From Glycine soja (lineage: Eukaryota; Streptophyta; Magnoliopsida; Fabales; Fabaceae), in assembly GCF_004193775.1 (NCBI RefSeq), contig NC_041012.1:11243223-11307222 (forward strand): a stretch of 64,000 nucleotides of DNA. Direction: 5' to 3'. Of this stretch, positions 1-13,300 are shown in pieces (positions within the stretch are counted from its first letter, which is position 1; each line of letters starts with the position of its first letter). Under the pieces are notes generated by a model. The model was not told where the DNA came from and made no database searches. It worked only from the letters and a program-made list of their open reading frames with translations. Position numbers and translations under genes: made by a program.

Positions 1-1383
1 TAGAGTAATGTATGTGAGTATTGTACTAAGTTAGTAATCCAGCTGTCAAGTGACAGCTGGCAGCTAACTGTTAGAAGCTTGCTCTGTAAGTCTCCTAAAT
101 CTAGTATAAAAGCTAGATTGTAATAGAATCTTTTTGGAAATGAAATTAGAATTTTCAGATCCACAAGTTTTAAGTTTCTCTCTCTCTTGCTGTGTTTCTA
201 ATATTGTATACAGAGCTTGAAGGTCCTGCAATGGCCGATTCTAATCCACCACCTCTGGCTCCTCCTTCCTTTTCTCCTTCTGCTTTCGCTAAATCTAGTA
301 TAAAAGCTAGTTTTTAGTCTCTCTCTCTCTGTTTCTAATAATGTAGATTATCTTTAGGATTAGTTTCCTTATGATCTCATGATTCATTTCCTTATTTAGT
401 TAGGATTTGATCAGTATTAGTATAAATAAGGATTAGTGCTATATTTTTTGTATTACTTTGCAATACACCACAATACGAGAGTTAAGAGTATCATTTGAAG
501 CCACTCCTCTCCTTTTACTCCCTCTATACTTAAAACCCTATAATTTTAACAAAGTAGTTTTTCAACCATTTGATGCAGAAAATCATATGTTTTTGGGAAC
601 AAAAATTACCTGGAATAAAGATCATGATGTTGAAGTATTAGGTTATCACATCATAATATCAATATCATGTCATTGTTCACAGATCATATCCATTTTCCCC
701 TTTTCAACTAAAACCCGAATTTTAACAATGAGCATGGCTGATGTAAGAAATGTGTAAGGGATCAATTCTGGTTTTGATGAATGATGCAAAATTGTGTCAA
801 TTGAACTTGGTTTATGTCCATGCAATTTAAACCAGATGCTCAGAAAGAGCACAAATGCTAAAGTTATGGCCTGATAATAATAACTGACAAAATGTAAGCA
901 TTTAAATGAAAATTAGTAGATGGATGGTGATTGTATGTCTGTGAAACAGCTTAGCCAAAGGAAAACGGGCATGTAATAAGGAGCCCTGTTGATCACACTG
1001 CTTCACGCACCTGAAATGTGACAGTTATTTTAAGTAATTAACACTATAGCTTCAGGTTTGAGAAACTAACTTAAATTTTTTATGTTCATCATGATGTTGC
1101 CTTCAACACTGATTGCTTTCACTTGAATTGTTAGCACAATATAGTAAATTTCCTCTGTGGGTTATTGTCTTCATTTCACATTCTACATTTATTTGTGTGT
1201 AACTGACACTGAAATAAATATAGTCCCATATCTTTGAATCCTTATTACATATTGCACCAATTTCTGTCACTTCTATTGACTGTGCTCAGTTTTAAATATC
1301 TATTGTTGAATACTACCCTGGTTATGTGAAACAACTGACAGTTGTTTCTTAGATTGAATACTGATATGCTGTCCTTGATGCAG
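1..1383. other. Intron of the Pol III gene with a weak Copia-like relic
   Basis: I see no exon here. At 231-316 a short reading frame begins MADSNPPPLAPPSFSPSAF, which resembles the start of a Copia gag. The 20-nt string aaatctagtataaaagctag occurs at about 101-120 and again at about 290-309. This suggests a degraded retroelement end. The rest is AT-rich intron ending in a pyrimidine-rich acceptor before 1384. Confidence 0.35.
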
Positions 1384-4300
1384 GCAAAAGGTTTTGTTGC
1401 TAATTCCTTTTACAGTGGATTGTCAGCTACTGAGTTTTTCTTCCATACAATGGGAGGGCGAGAAGGGCTTGTTGATACAGCGGTAGGGTTCTTATTTTGA
1501 ATTTGAATAAATTATGCATAATATATTCTTAAGTAAAAACTTGATTCAATTATATGAACTATTAAAACCAAGTAACATATCTAGAATAATATATCTGGAA
1601 TAATTGATGGCATTTGAATCAAGGCTACTGGCTACATATAACTATGAAAATGGAAGTCATTTGAGCGAGTCTTGACTTTCTCCATTTGGAATAATGTGCT
1701 CTTGTTACATGACCACTTTACATATTTATAGTACTTGGCGGTTGATTTGGATTTCGTTTCACTTATATTCGGTGTCATTGTGGGAATGTAGCTCTATTCA
1801 TGTCCCTTGGTTATCATTGAGGGTTATAATTAAAATATAGGATCCATAGTTCTCTCATGTAACCCTTTTTTTCTTATAAACAAAAAATAAAGTTAACTAT
1901 TTTTGTATGTAGGAGCTACTAGTAGTTGTAAAACACAGAACATTCATTTTGGGATGTTGGCCAATAATTAATTTTATAATTATTTACTTTGAAGAATTTT
2001 ATGATTTTTTCTCTGCTTGTGTCTTTGCAGGTTAAAACTGCAGACACGGGATATATGTCTCGTCAATTAATGAAATCCCTAGAGGATTTGTTTTTACATT
2101 ATGATTATACTGTAAGAAATGCTGGTGGCTCTATTGTTCAATTTTGCTATGGAGATGATGGTATGGATCCAGCAGGCATGGAAGGAAAAAATGGAAAACC
2201 ATTGAATTTTGAGCGGTTGTTTCTTAAAAGCAAGGTTTAAAAGCTGTTTGTTGTTTTATGTAGTTTCGTCATTATAGTTTGGAATCTCGTGACTTAATGA
2301 AAAAAGTTGGTTTTTCTTGTGTTTTGATTTGTAGGCCATATGTCCCAATGATGAAGATGATGAAATTTTATCTTCCTCAGATGTGAGTAAAGTAGTTCAT
2401 GAGAAGCTCTCAGAATTTGATTTGTCTAGGTTAGCAGAGAAAGGGGTTTTTGAGGTGGGCTTCTCTGCTGACTTCGTTGAATCTCTACAATCCTTTATCA
2501 AAGATAATGCAAAATTAACGGAAGAAGGTTTCACTGATGAGCATTCTCAAAACCTGAAAAAATTTGGGCAGAGGATATCTGGGATCACTCGTAAACAGCT
2601 AGATGTATGTTTTTTTCCCCTTCATTGTTTTTTGCTTTCATTTGGTCATTGCACTCATTATTACGGGTGCTTGTCTGATTTGCTTGGCTAGTGTTGAGAG
2701 TCAATACAGAGAGATTTGAGAGAGAAAACGGGATTAAGTTTTTAGTGACTTGTAACTGTTTTCTGAATACAGAGAACTCTATTTATACAGTATAGACTTC
2801 AAAATCCCACTTTTACCCTGGAACATCATTGTTTGGGCAAAATATTTCTCAAAAAGTTACCTCTTGTTTTAGCTCTATTCATTCCTTCACACTTTATAGC
2901 ACTATTTTTATCCTGTGTTCCGTTCTTTCTTCTTCCTTTAGGCTTCCCAGTTCACATTCTGCAATTTTTTAAATCTAATTTGTCATGATCTTTTGCTATT
3001 AATTTCAGCATCATCTTTCATTTTTTTTTATTTCTTTACTATGTTCTTATTGCTCCTACATTAATGGTGTTTGTGTTTAAAGACCCTAAACTGTGACTTA
3101 TTAGTTATTATTCATCATGAATTTTTTTTTTTTTAGTATTTATGTATAGTATAAATTATTTAGTTTGTATTATAATATTTAAAATAGTGGTCATCTCGCT
3201 TCCTGTTATAGCATCTTTAGAGTTGATTACTTTGTACTGCTGTCTGAGATTAATAACTGTGTTAAAAATAGGAGAAACAGAGGGAAATTGAATGAAAACC
3301 ACTTGTTAGAGTACACAACAGATGCGTGTTTATATAGGTTAAGAACATTAATTACACAGATAGAGGATATCATGTTTCCTCTACATGAATGATTTTTTTT
3401 GGTAAGCAAAACTAATTTATAATATTATAAAGGGATTAGTACTAGTGGTATTGATATGTGTACATTGGGTCTATACTATTTGAAGACCTATGGAAACCTA
3501 ATTCAAGCTATATTGCAAGAATTGACACTCCATAGGTGTGAATTAGTAAAGACACATCCTTCCATCAAAAACCAATAGGACAATCCCCCCTGATTGCCCA
3601 TGTGTGAAATGGAATATCAAATCCTTTTTCCAAATGTTTGAGCCAACTCCAGCTGTAGAAAATTGCATCCTCCATCAGCTTTTGACCATTAAACCATTCA
3701 TTTGCAAATACAATTCTGCCAAATGCACCAAGTTAAAGCAGTCCACCATATTTGCCATTGTTGAGAGATAATACCCTTGAAATATCCATGGCAATGTTGA
3801 ACGAAATGGTCTCTAGGTGATTTTGGGAAAACAGCCTCTATATTCATCCAAGTCAATGATTCCCACCATAGAGGCAATATTCCGTCACAATTAAAGAATA
3901 AGTGGGATACCTCCTCATTCGATCTGCAGAAAGGGCTCAGGATCATTCAGCTCCACAGTCCTCCTTCTCAGATTAACCTTTGTTGGTAGTCTCTCTCCCA
4001 GATCAATCTCCAAATGAAATGAGATACCTTACTTGGAATTTTGAGCTTCCAAACCTGCTTAAATACCTCATCAAATTTGTCTTCTGATAATTGGGATGCT
4101 AACACTTTGTAAGCACTTCCCAGTGTCACTGTATAAACCCCACAAGGTTCTAGCCTCCATCCCCAACTATCCTGCTGATTAACTTGCACTGTCACAGCTT
4201 GAATATCCTCCATGAATTTTGCAACTGTATCCACTTCCACTTCCCTAAAAAGCCTTCTCCACTGTAGGCACCATTCCCATCCTCCTGCTGTTGCAATCCC

Positions 4301-7300
4301 CATGTGCTGAATTGAATTCTGTTGCTGCTGAGATATATTGTATATACGAGGGTATTTTTCTGCCAGTGACTTCCCATCAGTCAGCCAACCATCTTCCCAC
4401 AATTTAACCTTTGCTCCACATCCAATTTTCAATTCTATACTGCCCCTGAAGTCCTGAACCAACCCCCCTCCCTAGATGCATTACAAACATGTCTTAAATC
4501 CTGCTACCAGATTGAATCAGAGGTATTTTCCTCTAATTGAATGATAAGGTGCCTATTAATCGCTATTATTAATATAATCATAATATTAATTCTGATTTTC
4601 AACTCTGGTTTCTAGAGCTACAACCCAAAGTTATCATGGAGATCCTTCACTTGACATGACCTCTAATACCAAATTGAAACATATACAAAGAACACATTCT
4701 TTTACTGGAAACTTCTTTGGTGAGAGTCTCCCAACCCTGTATATATAGAAATTTTGTGCAAGAGATATCTGATAATTAGGCAAAGTATATTACCTGACCT
4801 ACATGATATTCAGCTTAATTACCCTAATTATGTACAGCTAATAGAAACAAATAATTACAACAAAATCAAATCAATATTCTATTGAAATTTCAGCCTATAT
4901 CTCAAAATCTCAATATAATCTTATCATAATCTCAACACTGTCCTTGTTGAATGAGAAACTTAAGTCTTTCTTGAGGAAAATTGCCTTGATTTTCTTTGTT
5001 TACATTTGATTTACAGTAAGGATTTGGTAGGTTTATTTGGTATTCATGAAGATCATTTTGCAGCTCTTGGGAGAGCATAGCCTGTTTGTGAATACAGTTT
5101 GGCCACGTGTCTACGAAAAGGTGTCAAGGCTGACTAATTGAAAATAGAAAATAGCCAAGCCCTACTAATTGAAAGGCTTATACGGGGGCTAAGGGTTCAC
5201 CAACTGTTGTAGAAATTCGTAATAGATTATGGAAAAAATGTAAATTTCAGCTGGGGCAGGTATGCCACAAATTATTCCAACTAGTCTCCAGAGTCGTAGA
5301 CATCTACAACCATATCATTAAGAGAAAATCATTTCCAAGGTTTGAACTATATTTCACTCATTGCAGGAGCTTTTCCCTTAATGTGGGTTAGGTTTTTGTT
5401 TACCCTTGAGGGTTGTGCAGATCACATTGCCCATTATATGTTCTTTAGAATGTGGGCTTGGGCCTAACTTAACCCCATAAGCTAGCTCATACTGACAGGA
5501 TTGTCCCCCACTTATATACTCTATCTTGATACTATTTCTAGCCAATGTGAGACATGGATTTTTTCCTTTACTCCTCTTCATGCCCAGCACTTTTGGGCTT
5601 GGTGCGTGGCTGAAATGGTGGGTGGTCCATTTAATGGATCTGGGATACCATCTTAGAATATGGGTTTGGACTAACTCAACCCCAAAAGCTTACGCATGAG
5701 TCATAGGGTGAGGGTTGACACCCACTTATAAACTTACCATTGAGGTGGCATGTGGTGTGCAACACTGAGTCCAATGATGCTATAGGTGGAGTAGGGGCTG
5801 TTTTTCAAGAGTTTGAGATATTGATAACTTGATATTAGGGTTTGAGATAGAATGCCTTAGACTTAGAGTTTGCATGTGCGCAATCACTTAAAGTGGGTCA
5901 CGATCTATGGATCACTAGAAAAGAGGAGGTATTAATGAGTTGAAAAGTAGTGGGATAAACACAAAAATGGTGGGGAATGTAGAACTGATGATTGGCACAT
6001 GGAGGCCCTTGAGCAGTTTTCGGTGGTGGCATTTCATTGTCCAACTAAACTAGAGATGCTAGGTGATGAGGCCTTATTATGGAGTTGTAATGGTTGTGGA
6101 TATCGAGGATAACAATGAAGGTGTGCAAATACCGTGCAATGAACCATAGATTGGTCCAGTATGATGACAAGGCATTCAAAAACAGATCAGTTGAAAAGTA
6201 TCTGAAAATATTATTTCTGAATAAATTTCTGGACAGAATGCTGTTTACATTTTATAGACTAACTAAAGGCTCATAGAATAAAGCCAAATTATATGAACTA
6301 ATATATCCTAATGAAGGTTATACAACTATGTTTGGGAAATGAATATATCAAATCTGTTAAATAAATGGAAACTTTAAGACTAAATAATACAATTAGTATA
6401 GCTCAACATATTATATTGGTACAGACATACACTGTCACCTTCCATGCAGGTGTACACAAATGCTCATAGGATAAATTTTTATCTTCAAATAACTGATAAG
6501 GCTGCTATTATTGTTTTTGTTAGCGTTATGCTACAAGTTGTTCTAATTTACACTTACAGATTGATGCTATCAATCTCTAATTTATCATTGTTAACTACCC
6601 AAAACTAGTGTTTTTTCCTTGTTTGTAAAAGAAAATTTTAAAGTAAGAAGTGAATAACTGAACTTCGGGCAAGGTCATTCAGAGTTACTTTATGCATTTG
6701 ATGTGCTTCAAATTTAATTAATGGTGTGTTTTTTCGATGTATATCTTCAGTATTTTTCATAATGTTCTCTTCTGATCTTTCTAGACATTTGTTTCTAAGA
6801 ATATATATTTGTTTCTTTTCGATAAACTGAGTGAGTGAGAGAGAAAATGGAAAAGATTAAACTGATATAATTGCTCAGAAAGAAAAACTCAGTGAGTTAG
6901 ATACAACAGAGGTATTTAAAGAGTTCTGACTTGAGAAACTAATCACAACTAACTCTAACAGAATGTAACTACTTGGGTGCAGTTTAATGAAAACTGACAA
7001 CCCTTACAACATATACACTGCTGTCTAATATGAAACAAAACTGTTTACACAGTTACGTATTTACATACTCCAATAGTTTCATACTTGTCTGATTATGCTT
7101 CCTTTAATTTATGCATTATTCCTACTAGTTTGTGCTTGTATTTACATAGTACCCTATTTTTCAGGTTTTTTTGAATATTTGTCTATCTCGTTATCATTCC
7201 AAAAAAATGGAGGCTGGAGCTCCTGTTGGTGCAACTGGAGCTCATAGTATTGGAGAGCCTGGGACCCAGATGACTTTGAAAACTTTCCACTTTGCTGGAG

Positions 7301-10300
7301 TTGCAAGCATGAGTATCCTTTATTTGACCATGTTGTCTACTTTGATAATCACTAAGGGGGCATTTGGTGGGGGATAAATTTTTAGTTTCCTGGGAATGTT
7401 AGATTGGAAATCTTCGTTTCCCATGTTTAGTACCAATTTTTAAAAATTACATTCTTGGGAAAGAAGGTTTCCTGAGAATGTTTTTCAGCCAGGTTTCCCG
7501 TGAAACTTTTCCCTTGGGGGAGGTGAGAATCTTATTTTCCCGAGTTAAAATTTTCTTTTATTAAAGTAAAAATATCATGTTACTTTTATTAGATTAATTA
7601 TTGTTGTAAATAATTAAAGTAACTGTTAAAAATATCACATAACTCTTTAATTCTTAGAAAACTTATCTAAGTATTCCCTAAAATATTTATGACCATCTAA
7701 ATAGATTTTATTCAATCCCAGGAATTATGATTGCCTGGATGTTTGATTCCTGGTCCTGGGCTTGAAAAAACTCCCCCCCTACCAAACGCCCCCTAATAGT
7801 TATGTTCTTTTTAAATACTTTATTGAATACTGCTGTATGTTGTTTGGTGTGGAATGTTGTCCCTTAATCTGTCGTTAGATGTTACTCTTGGAGTTCCTCG
7901 TGTCAAAGAAATAATGAATGGAAACAAAAAAATCAGTACACCAATTATCACTGCTATACTTGAGAGGGATGACAATGCAAATACTGCAAGAATTGTAAAA
8001 GGTCGAATAGAAAAAACAAATTTAGGCCAGGTATGCAGTTGCGGAAAAAAAGTCTTGATATGCTTATACCTTGATTATCCAGTTATATGGTTATTTATAT
8101 TCATAAAAAAAATTTATGCAATTGATGAATTTTTTTTTCAGATGTTAGTATTCTTCCAAGTTTGTCTTTATTGTATGTAGTATGTACATTGTGTAGTGCT
8201 CTTGTTTGGGTGCCTGTCAAAGCAGTATAATTTTAATACTGATTACTGTTATCATCATGTGTGTCCGAATGTGGGTTTTGAACCTAACTCAACCTTATAA
8301 AACCGGCTTATAAGGTAAGGATTGCTCCCAAATTATATAGTTTTTTTCGACACTGTCCTTAGTTGATGTGGGACTTTCACATGTTCCCTTTTGTCCACGG
8401 CTACCTGCCATGTGAAACTTTAAACACACCCTTCTATTTAGGGGCGACCAGAATTTAGATGGCTTTTCCAACATCCTCCCTCACGCTCAAGGCTACCTTC
8501 CTAGAGCGTGACAGACACACGGACCCATCTAGGATAGGCTCTGATACTATGTCAGAACGTGGGTTTTGAGCCTAACTCAATCCCACAAAACCGGCTTGTA
8601 AGGTGAGGATTGTTTTCCACTTATATAGTTTATTTCAGCATTATCTTTAGTCGATATGGGACTTCAACATGTCCCTTTTTGCCCATGGCAACCCGTCATG
8701 TGGGGCTTTCAACACTCCCTTCTATTTAGGGGTGAGCACAATTTAGGTTGTTTTTCCAACAATGTGCATAGGTGCAACAGTAACAGTTCTGACATTCTAA
8801 GAAATTAATGGCAAGCAAAGCAAGTAAGTTCTGACATTCTGAAGATTTGGAAGCTTCAAATCGATATTTTGAAGACAACTCAGGGATCTTGGTGAAATCG
8901 AGGAATATTGCTAGGAAGAGAGATCTGGAACACCCATCAGCTTAAGTAAAAACAAATTTCGATCTTCTTTAAACCAAGATTTGGAAGCTTCAAACGAAGT
9001 GTGAAGACCCAATTATTCAAACTAAAGAGACGAAATCATCATAAAGTGACAGCAAAGCGAGAGAAGTCACTGAGAAACACGTCGGAAAAGGACAGTGACA
9101 AAATAGGAAACCGGAAAGTTCTTTGCCGGAAAATAAGCGGCAAGCTGAAGGTGGTGGCCGAAAAGATGTGGAAAAAGATGGCGGCAGAATAGGCGGCCAC
9201 AGTTCTTCGTTGTGAAATGAATGGCAAGGAAAAGAATCTACTGGCTTAAATCCAGAAATCCTCATAAGAACCAGCAGATGCCATGATGAGTAAAAAGAGT
9301 AACTGCAAGATGTCAACAAATACAAACCTTAGAAGGAGACAAATACGGGTGGATGATATGTTCTGTCCATTCTGCAGAAATAAGGAGGAGGTGGCTGCTC
9401 ACCTGTTCTTTAATTGTAGCAAAACCCTCCCTTTATGGTGGGAGTCAATGTCTTGGGTTAACCTTTCGACAACAATGCCACAAAATCCTAGGGATTATTT
9501 TCTGCAACATGGAACTGAGCTAGCAGATGGAGTGAAGTCCAAAAGATGGAAATGCTGCTGGATTGCTTTAACATGGACCATTTGGCAACATAGAAATAAG
9601 GTGGTGTTCCAAAATGCAACTTTTCATGGAACCAAACTGCTGGACGATGCCTTACTCTTACTATGGTCGTGGATCAAAGCCATGGACAAGGATTTTACAC
9701 TACATTTTAACCAATGGTCTTCTAATCTGAAGGATGGATTCTGTAATTAGGTGGGGCTAGGTGATGCTGAATTTATGTAACACATTAGAGTGTCTCTAGC
9801 TTATCTCAGTCAAAACACTGGAAAAGCTGGATTCACTTCTATTCCTATGTAAATTTAGTACCACTGGTACTATTCTATAATATATCTTTTGCTGAGCAAA
9901 ATAAAAAAGTAACTGCAAGATGTGAACCAAACAATGTTTAAAAAAGCACAAAGGAACCAAACGGTGTAAAACAAGGGTTTTTCCCAAAATAAGTCCGATG
10001 GAGTTGAAACTCCAGAGGCAGAGGCACATAAGGTAGATGATGCAGTTGCCGGAAATTGCGACTGAAAAAGGTGACCAATGTGTCGCAACACATCGGAAGA
10101 GCTTCTGGCACTGCCAATGCTGTTTGGCTCGCCTAGGAAACGCACGTGAGAGCGCATCTGATGTCAAATGGGGATGCTGTCGACAGGGTTGGGCAGATCA
10201 GGGAGAGATGGCGGCCGCTGGAACAGTAGCGGTGGCTGGCCGGAAAATGAAGCAAAGTTTGCCGGAAAAGTGAGGCAAGTAGAAGGGCAATGAGGGAAAG

Positions 10301-13300
10301 GGCTCACCTGGGGACAGTGGGCGCCAGAAAAGTGATGGTGACAGGCAATGTTCGGAAAAGTTGGGAAAGAAGAAAGGGTCATCGAAAAGCAGAAGCATGC
10401 CACCAGAATAAGTGTGACGCTGTTCCCGGTGGGGGATGCTTTTTGTTATTCCCTCAACCTAGAGCTGGTACCATGTAAAATGAGAGAAAAATGTAAAGGG
10501 ACAGTATACTGAAATCGTGTGCCAGATTGCACAGCTGATGCTTGTTTATATGGATATATAGTATTGATTACACATAATTAGAGGATATTGAGTTTCCTCT
10601 AAATCAGATATCATATCCTATCATCACATGATTATACATTAAATTCCTGATTCTCAACAGAGAGAATAGAGGGAAAGATTGCAATGGTTGGGTGTAAACT
10701 GTGTGGGAGTGCGATCCCAGTGCATTGGGTTGAACCCCTGTTTTATAGCTGCCTTACATGAAGAATTCAGTGTGAACAGAGCTAGCCAACTAGGCAAATA
10801 CTACAAGCTTAAGACAAAACAGAAACCAAGTTGTAGCTTATACAATATTATACATTATAGATATACCGAAGTTTTTAACTTTAACTAAACCATTATTTAT
10901 GCTAAACTTGAGATAAGGAAATTGGGAAACTAATCCTAAGAGATCACCTAAGACATTGTGAAATATTCTAAGGAAATTGATAATTTGATTCTATGAGATG
11001 CTTTTCCTATATTCTCAAGAGAACATTTTTGGTGACAAGGTCTATAGATTTTCAATTTTATAGTAAGCTTTTTGTATTAATCCCGCTAAGTATAAATGTC
11101 CAAACAAATGATTGGAGGTTGGAGTATTTTGGCTTCCAAGTGTGTCCATGGTGTTCGAATGAGAAACTAAAATAAATTTCTTAAAGAATCTATGGTTCAA
11201 AATCTTCTGTCTAAATTGGTGTTTAGTAAAGTAAACTCAAGTAAATGAAAAGGATCTGTACACTAGTTTATCTATCATTGAAATGTCTATAGAAATGAAA
11301 GAGTCAATTTAAATTCAAAGAATGAATCTCCAATAGAATATGAATGGCATGTACATATTTTGCTAAGTTGGAAGAGAAAACAAGCAAAAGTAAGAGTCTG
11401 AAAAAGGAACTTTCCCTGACCATCTTTCCTCCCAGAAAAATACTTGAGAATGTGTTTTTTTAAGTTTACTAGAGCATTTCTAGTAATTTACCATGTTAGA
11501 TTTCAGCTTAAAACCAATTGGCACTAAGTAAAGTTGCCTAACAGATATATAAGCTGCACCTCAAAAATTAAGGTGGGCGATGCGGGACTTCCTAACAGTT
11601 ATGCTAGTATTTAGTTAAAGCATCGGGGACCAACATTTAATTTTATCTTTACTTAACTATAAGTATCAATCTTGTTTATGTATCATTATTCTGCTTAAGC
11701 TACTATCATGTTTTCATTCTTTTGTTAAGCCCTGTCCTGGGGCAGCTATTTTCTGTTTATTCTTTAATGTCTGATCTCAAACACTATCATTTGATGCCAA
11801 TTGATACAGGTTGCAAAGAGTATAAAAGTTGTTATGACTTCAAGATCAGCATCAGTTGTTATCACCCTTGACATGAAAAGAATCCAGGATGCACATCTAA
11901 ATATAGATGCTAATATTGTAAAAGAATCAATTTTACGAACTAAAAAGACAAAACTGAAACCAGAGGTAAAGATTAAATCTTGTTTATTATGATTTTCTTT
12001 TTCTTTTATGCCTCCTATATTCAATATTTTTGTTGATATGCAGCATATCAAGATTTTAGATATTAAAAAGCTTGAAGTGGTTCCCCAAGATGTGGATAGA
12101 AGTAAAATCCATTTTCAGCTTCACTATCTGAAAAATTTGCTTCCGACAGTTGTAGTGAAGGTATTTTCTTGACTTTCTTTATGATTGATACCTGATGAAG
12201 GCAATATTCTGTTTGCTTTGTGTGATTTTATAGGTTTGTAATTATCTCCAGATAATCAGATGGGAAAACACTTATACCTTTTATTTCTTAATTGCAGGGC
12301 ATTAAAACTGTGGATCGAGTTGTTATCAGTAAAGACACCAAGGCTGAAAAGTTCAGATTACTGGTGGAAGGGTTAGTTCATCCTATTTTTCATTATGACT
12401 TGTGTTCCTTCAATCCAGTTCAATACCTGCTTGCTTGGATGCATATTATATGGCTTTTTGAGGTTGGGGATTTTGATACGTATTGTATCAGAGGGAAGCT
12501 GCGGAATTAGAAAACAAGCAGAAAACAGAAAACACACACAAAAAAATGAGAGCAAGTGCTCCCCCAAGTCAGAGAACATTCTCTAGACTCGAATTCTCAT
12601 TCCAAATTCATCCATAGTCCTTACAATCCTCAACCCCCCCATATAACAGACCCCTCACTCACAGTCTCGCCTCTAACTAACTTCTTTTCACCTAGGATGC
12701 ATTTGCCCTTTTGGGCCTATGAAAATAAACCTTAAAGGTCTGAGACAGGTTCCTATCAATATCACCCTCTCTAAAATCTGCCTTGTCCTCAAGGCAGAAA
12801 GAAGGAAACCTTGTTTTGATTGAATGAGCTAATTCCCATGTGGCCTCCTCCATGGCACTTGTTCTCTCAAGTAGCCCAGATGGCACAAAACCATGCTTCA
12901 AGTAGCGTTTGACAGGACTGGAGTTGTAGAGGACCCTAAACTAGTGTCAGGTCATACCCTCCATGGAGATCTGAGCAGGCTCAAGACACATCGCTGGAGG
13001 TGTGCCTTGAACGGTAAAACACATCTCGACCTTGGCAATGAGTTGATTGGAGTGGCTCCCAAAAACGGATAGGAGCCGTTGAAGGAAAGGAACAACGAAA
13101 TCCATCGTGCATTTCAGAACATATGGTCGCAACAGATTTGGTGAGCTCATCAATGCTGGTGAGCAGAGAACCAAGTTGGGTGGAATGTTGCTGAAGTGAT
13201 TGATGATGAGATTTAAGGATGAAGTCGATGGTAGAGATTTTTTATTCAACAGCATCAAGGCAGGACGTCATCCTCGTTTGCATATGCTGATTGGAACAAA

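Noticed and set aside
9796..10403. Overlapping minus-strand frames of 66-123 codons
   Set aside because: They have low-complexity composition (Phe, Pro, Ser), lie over a LINE tail and repeat-derived sequence, and have no recognisable domain or splice context.
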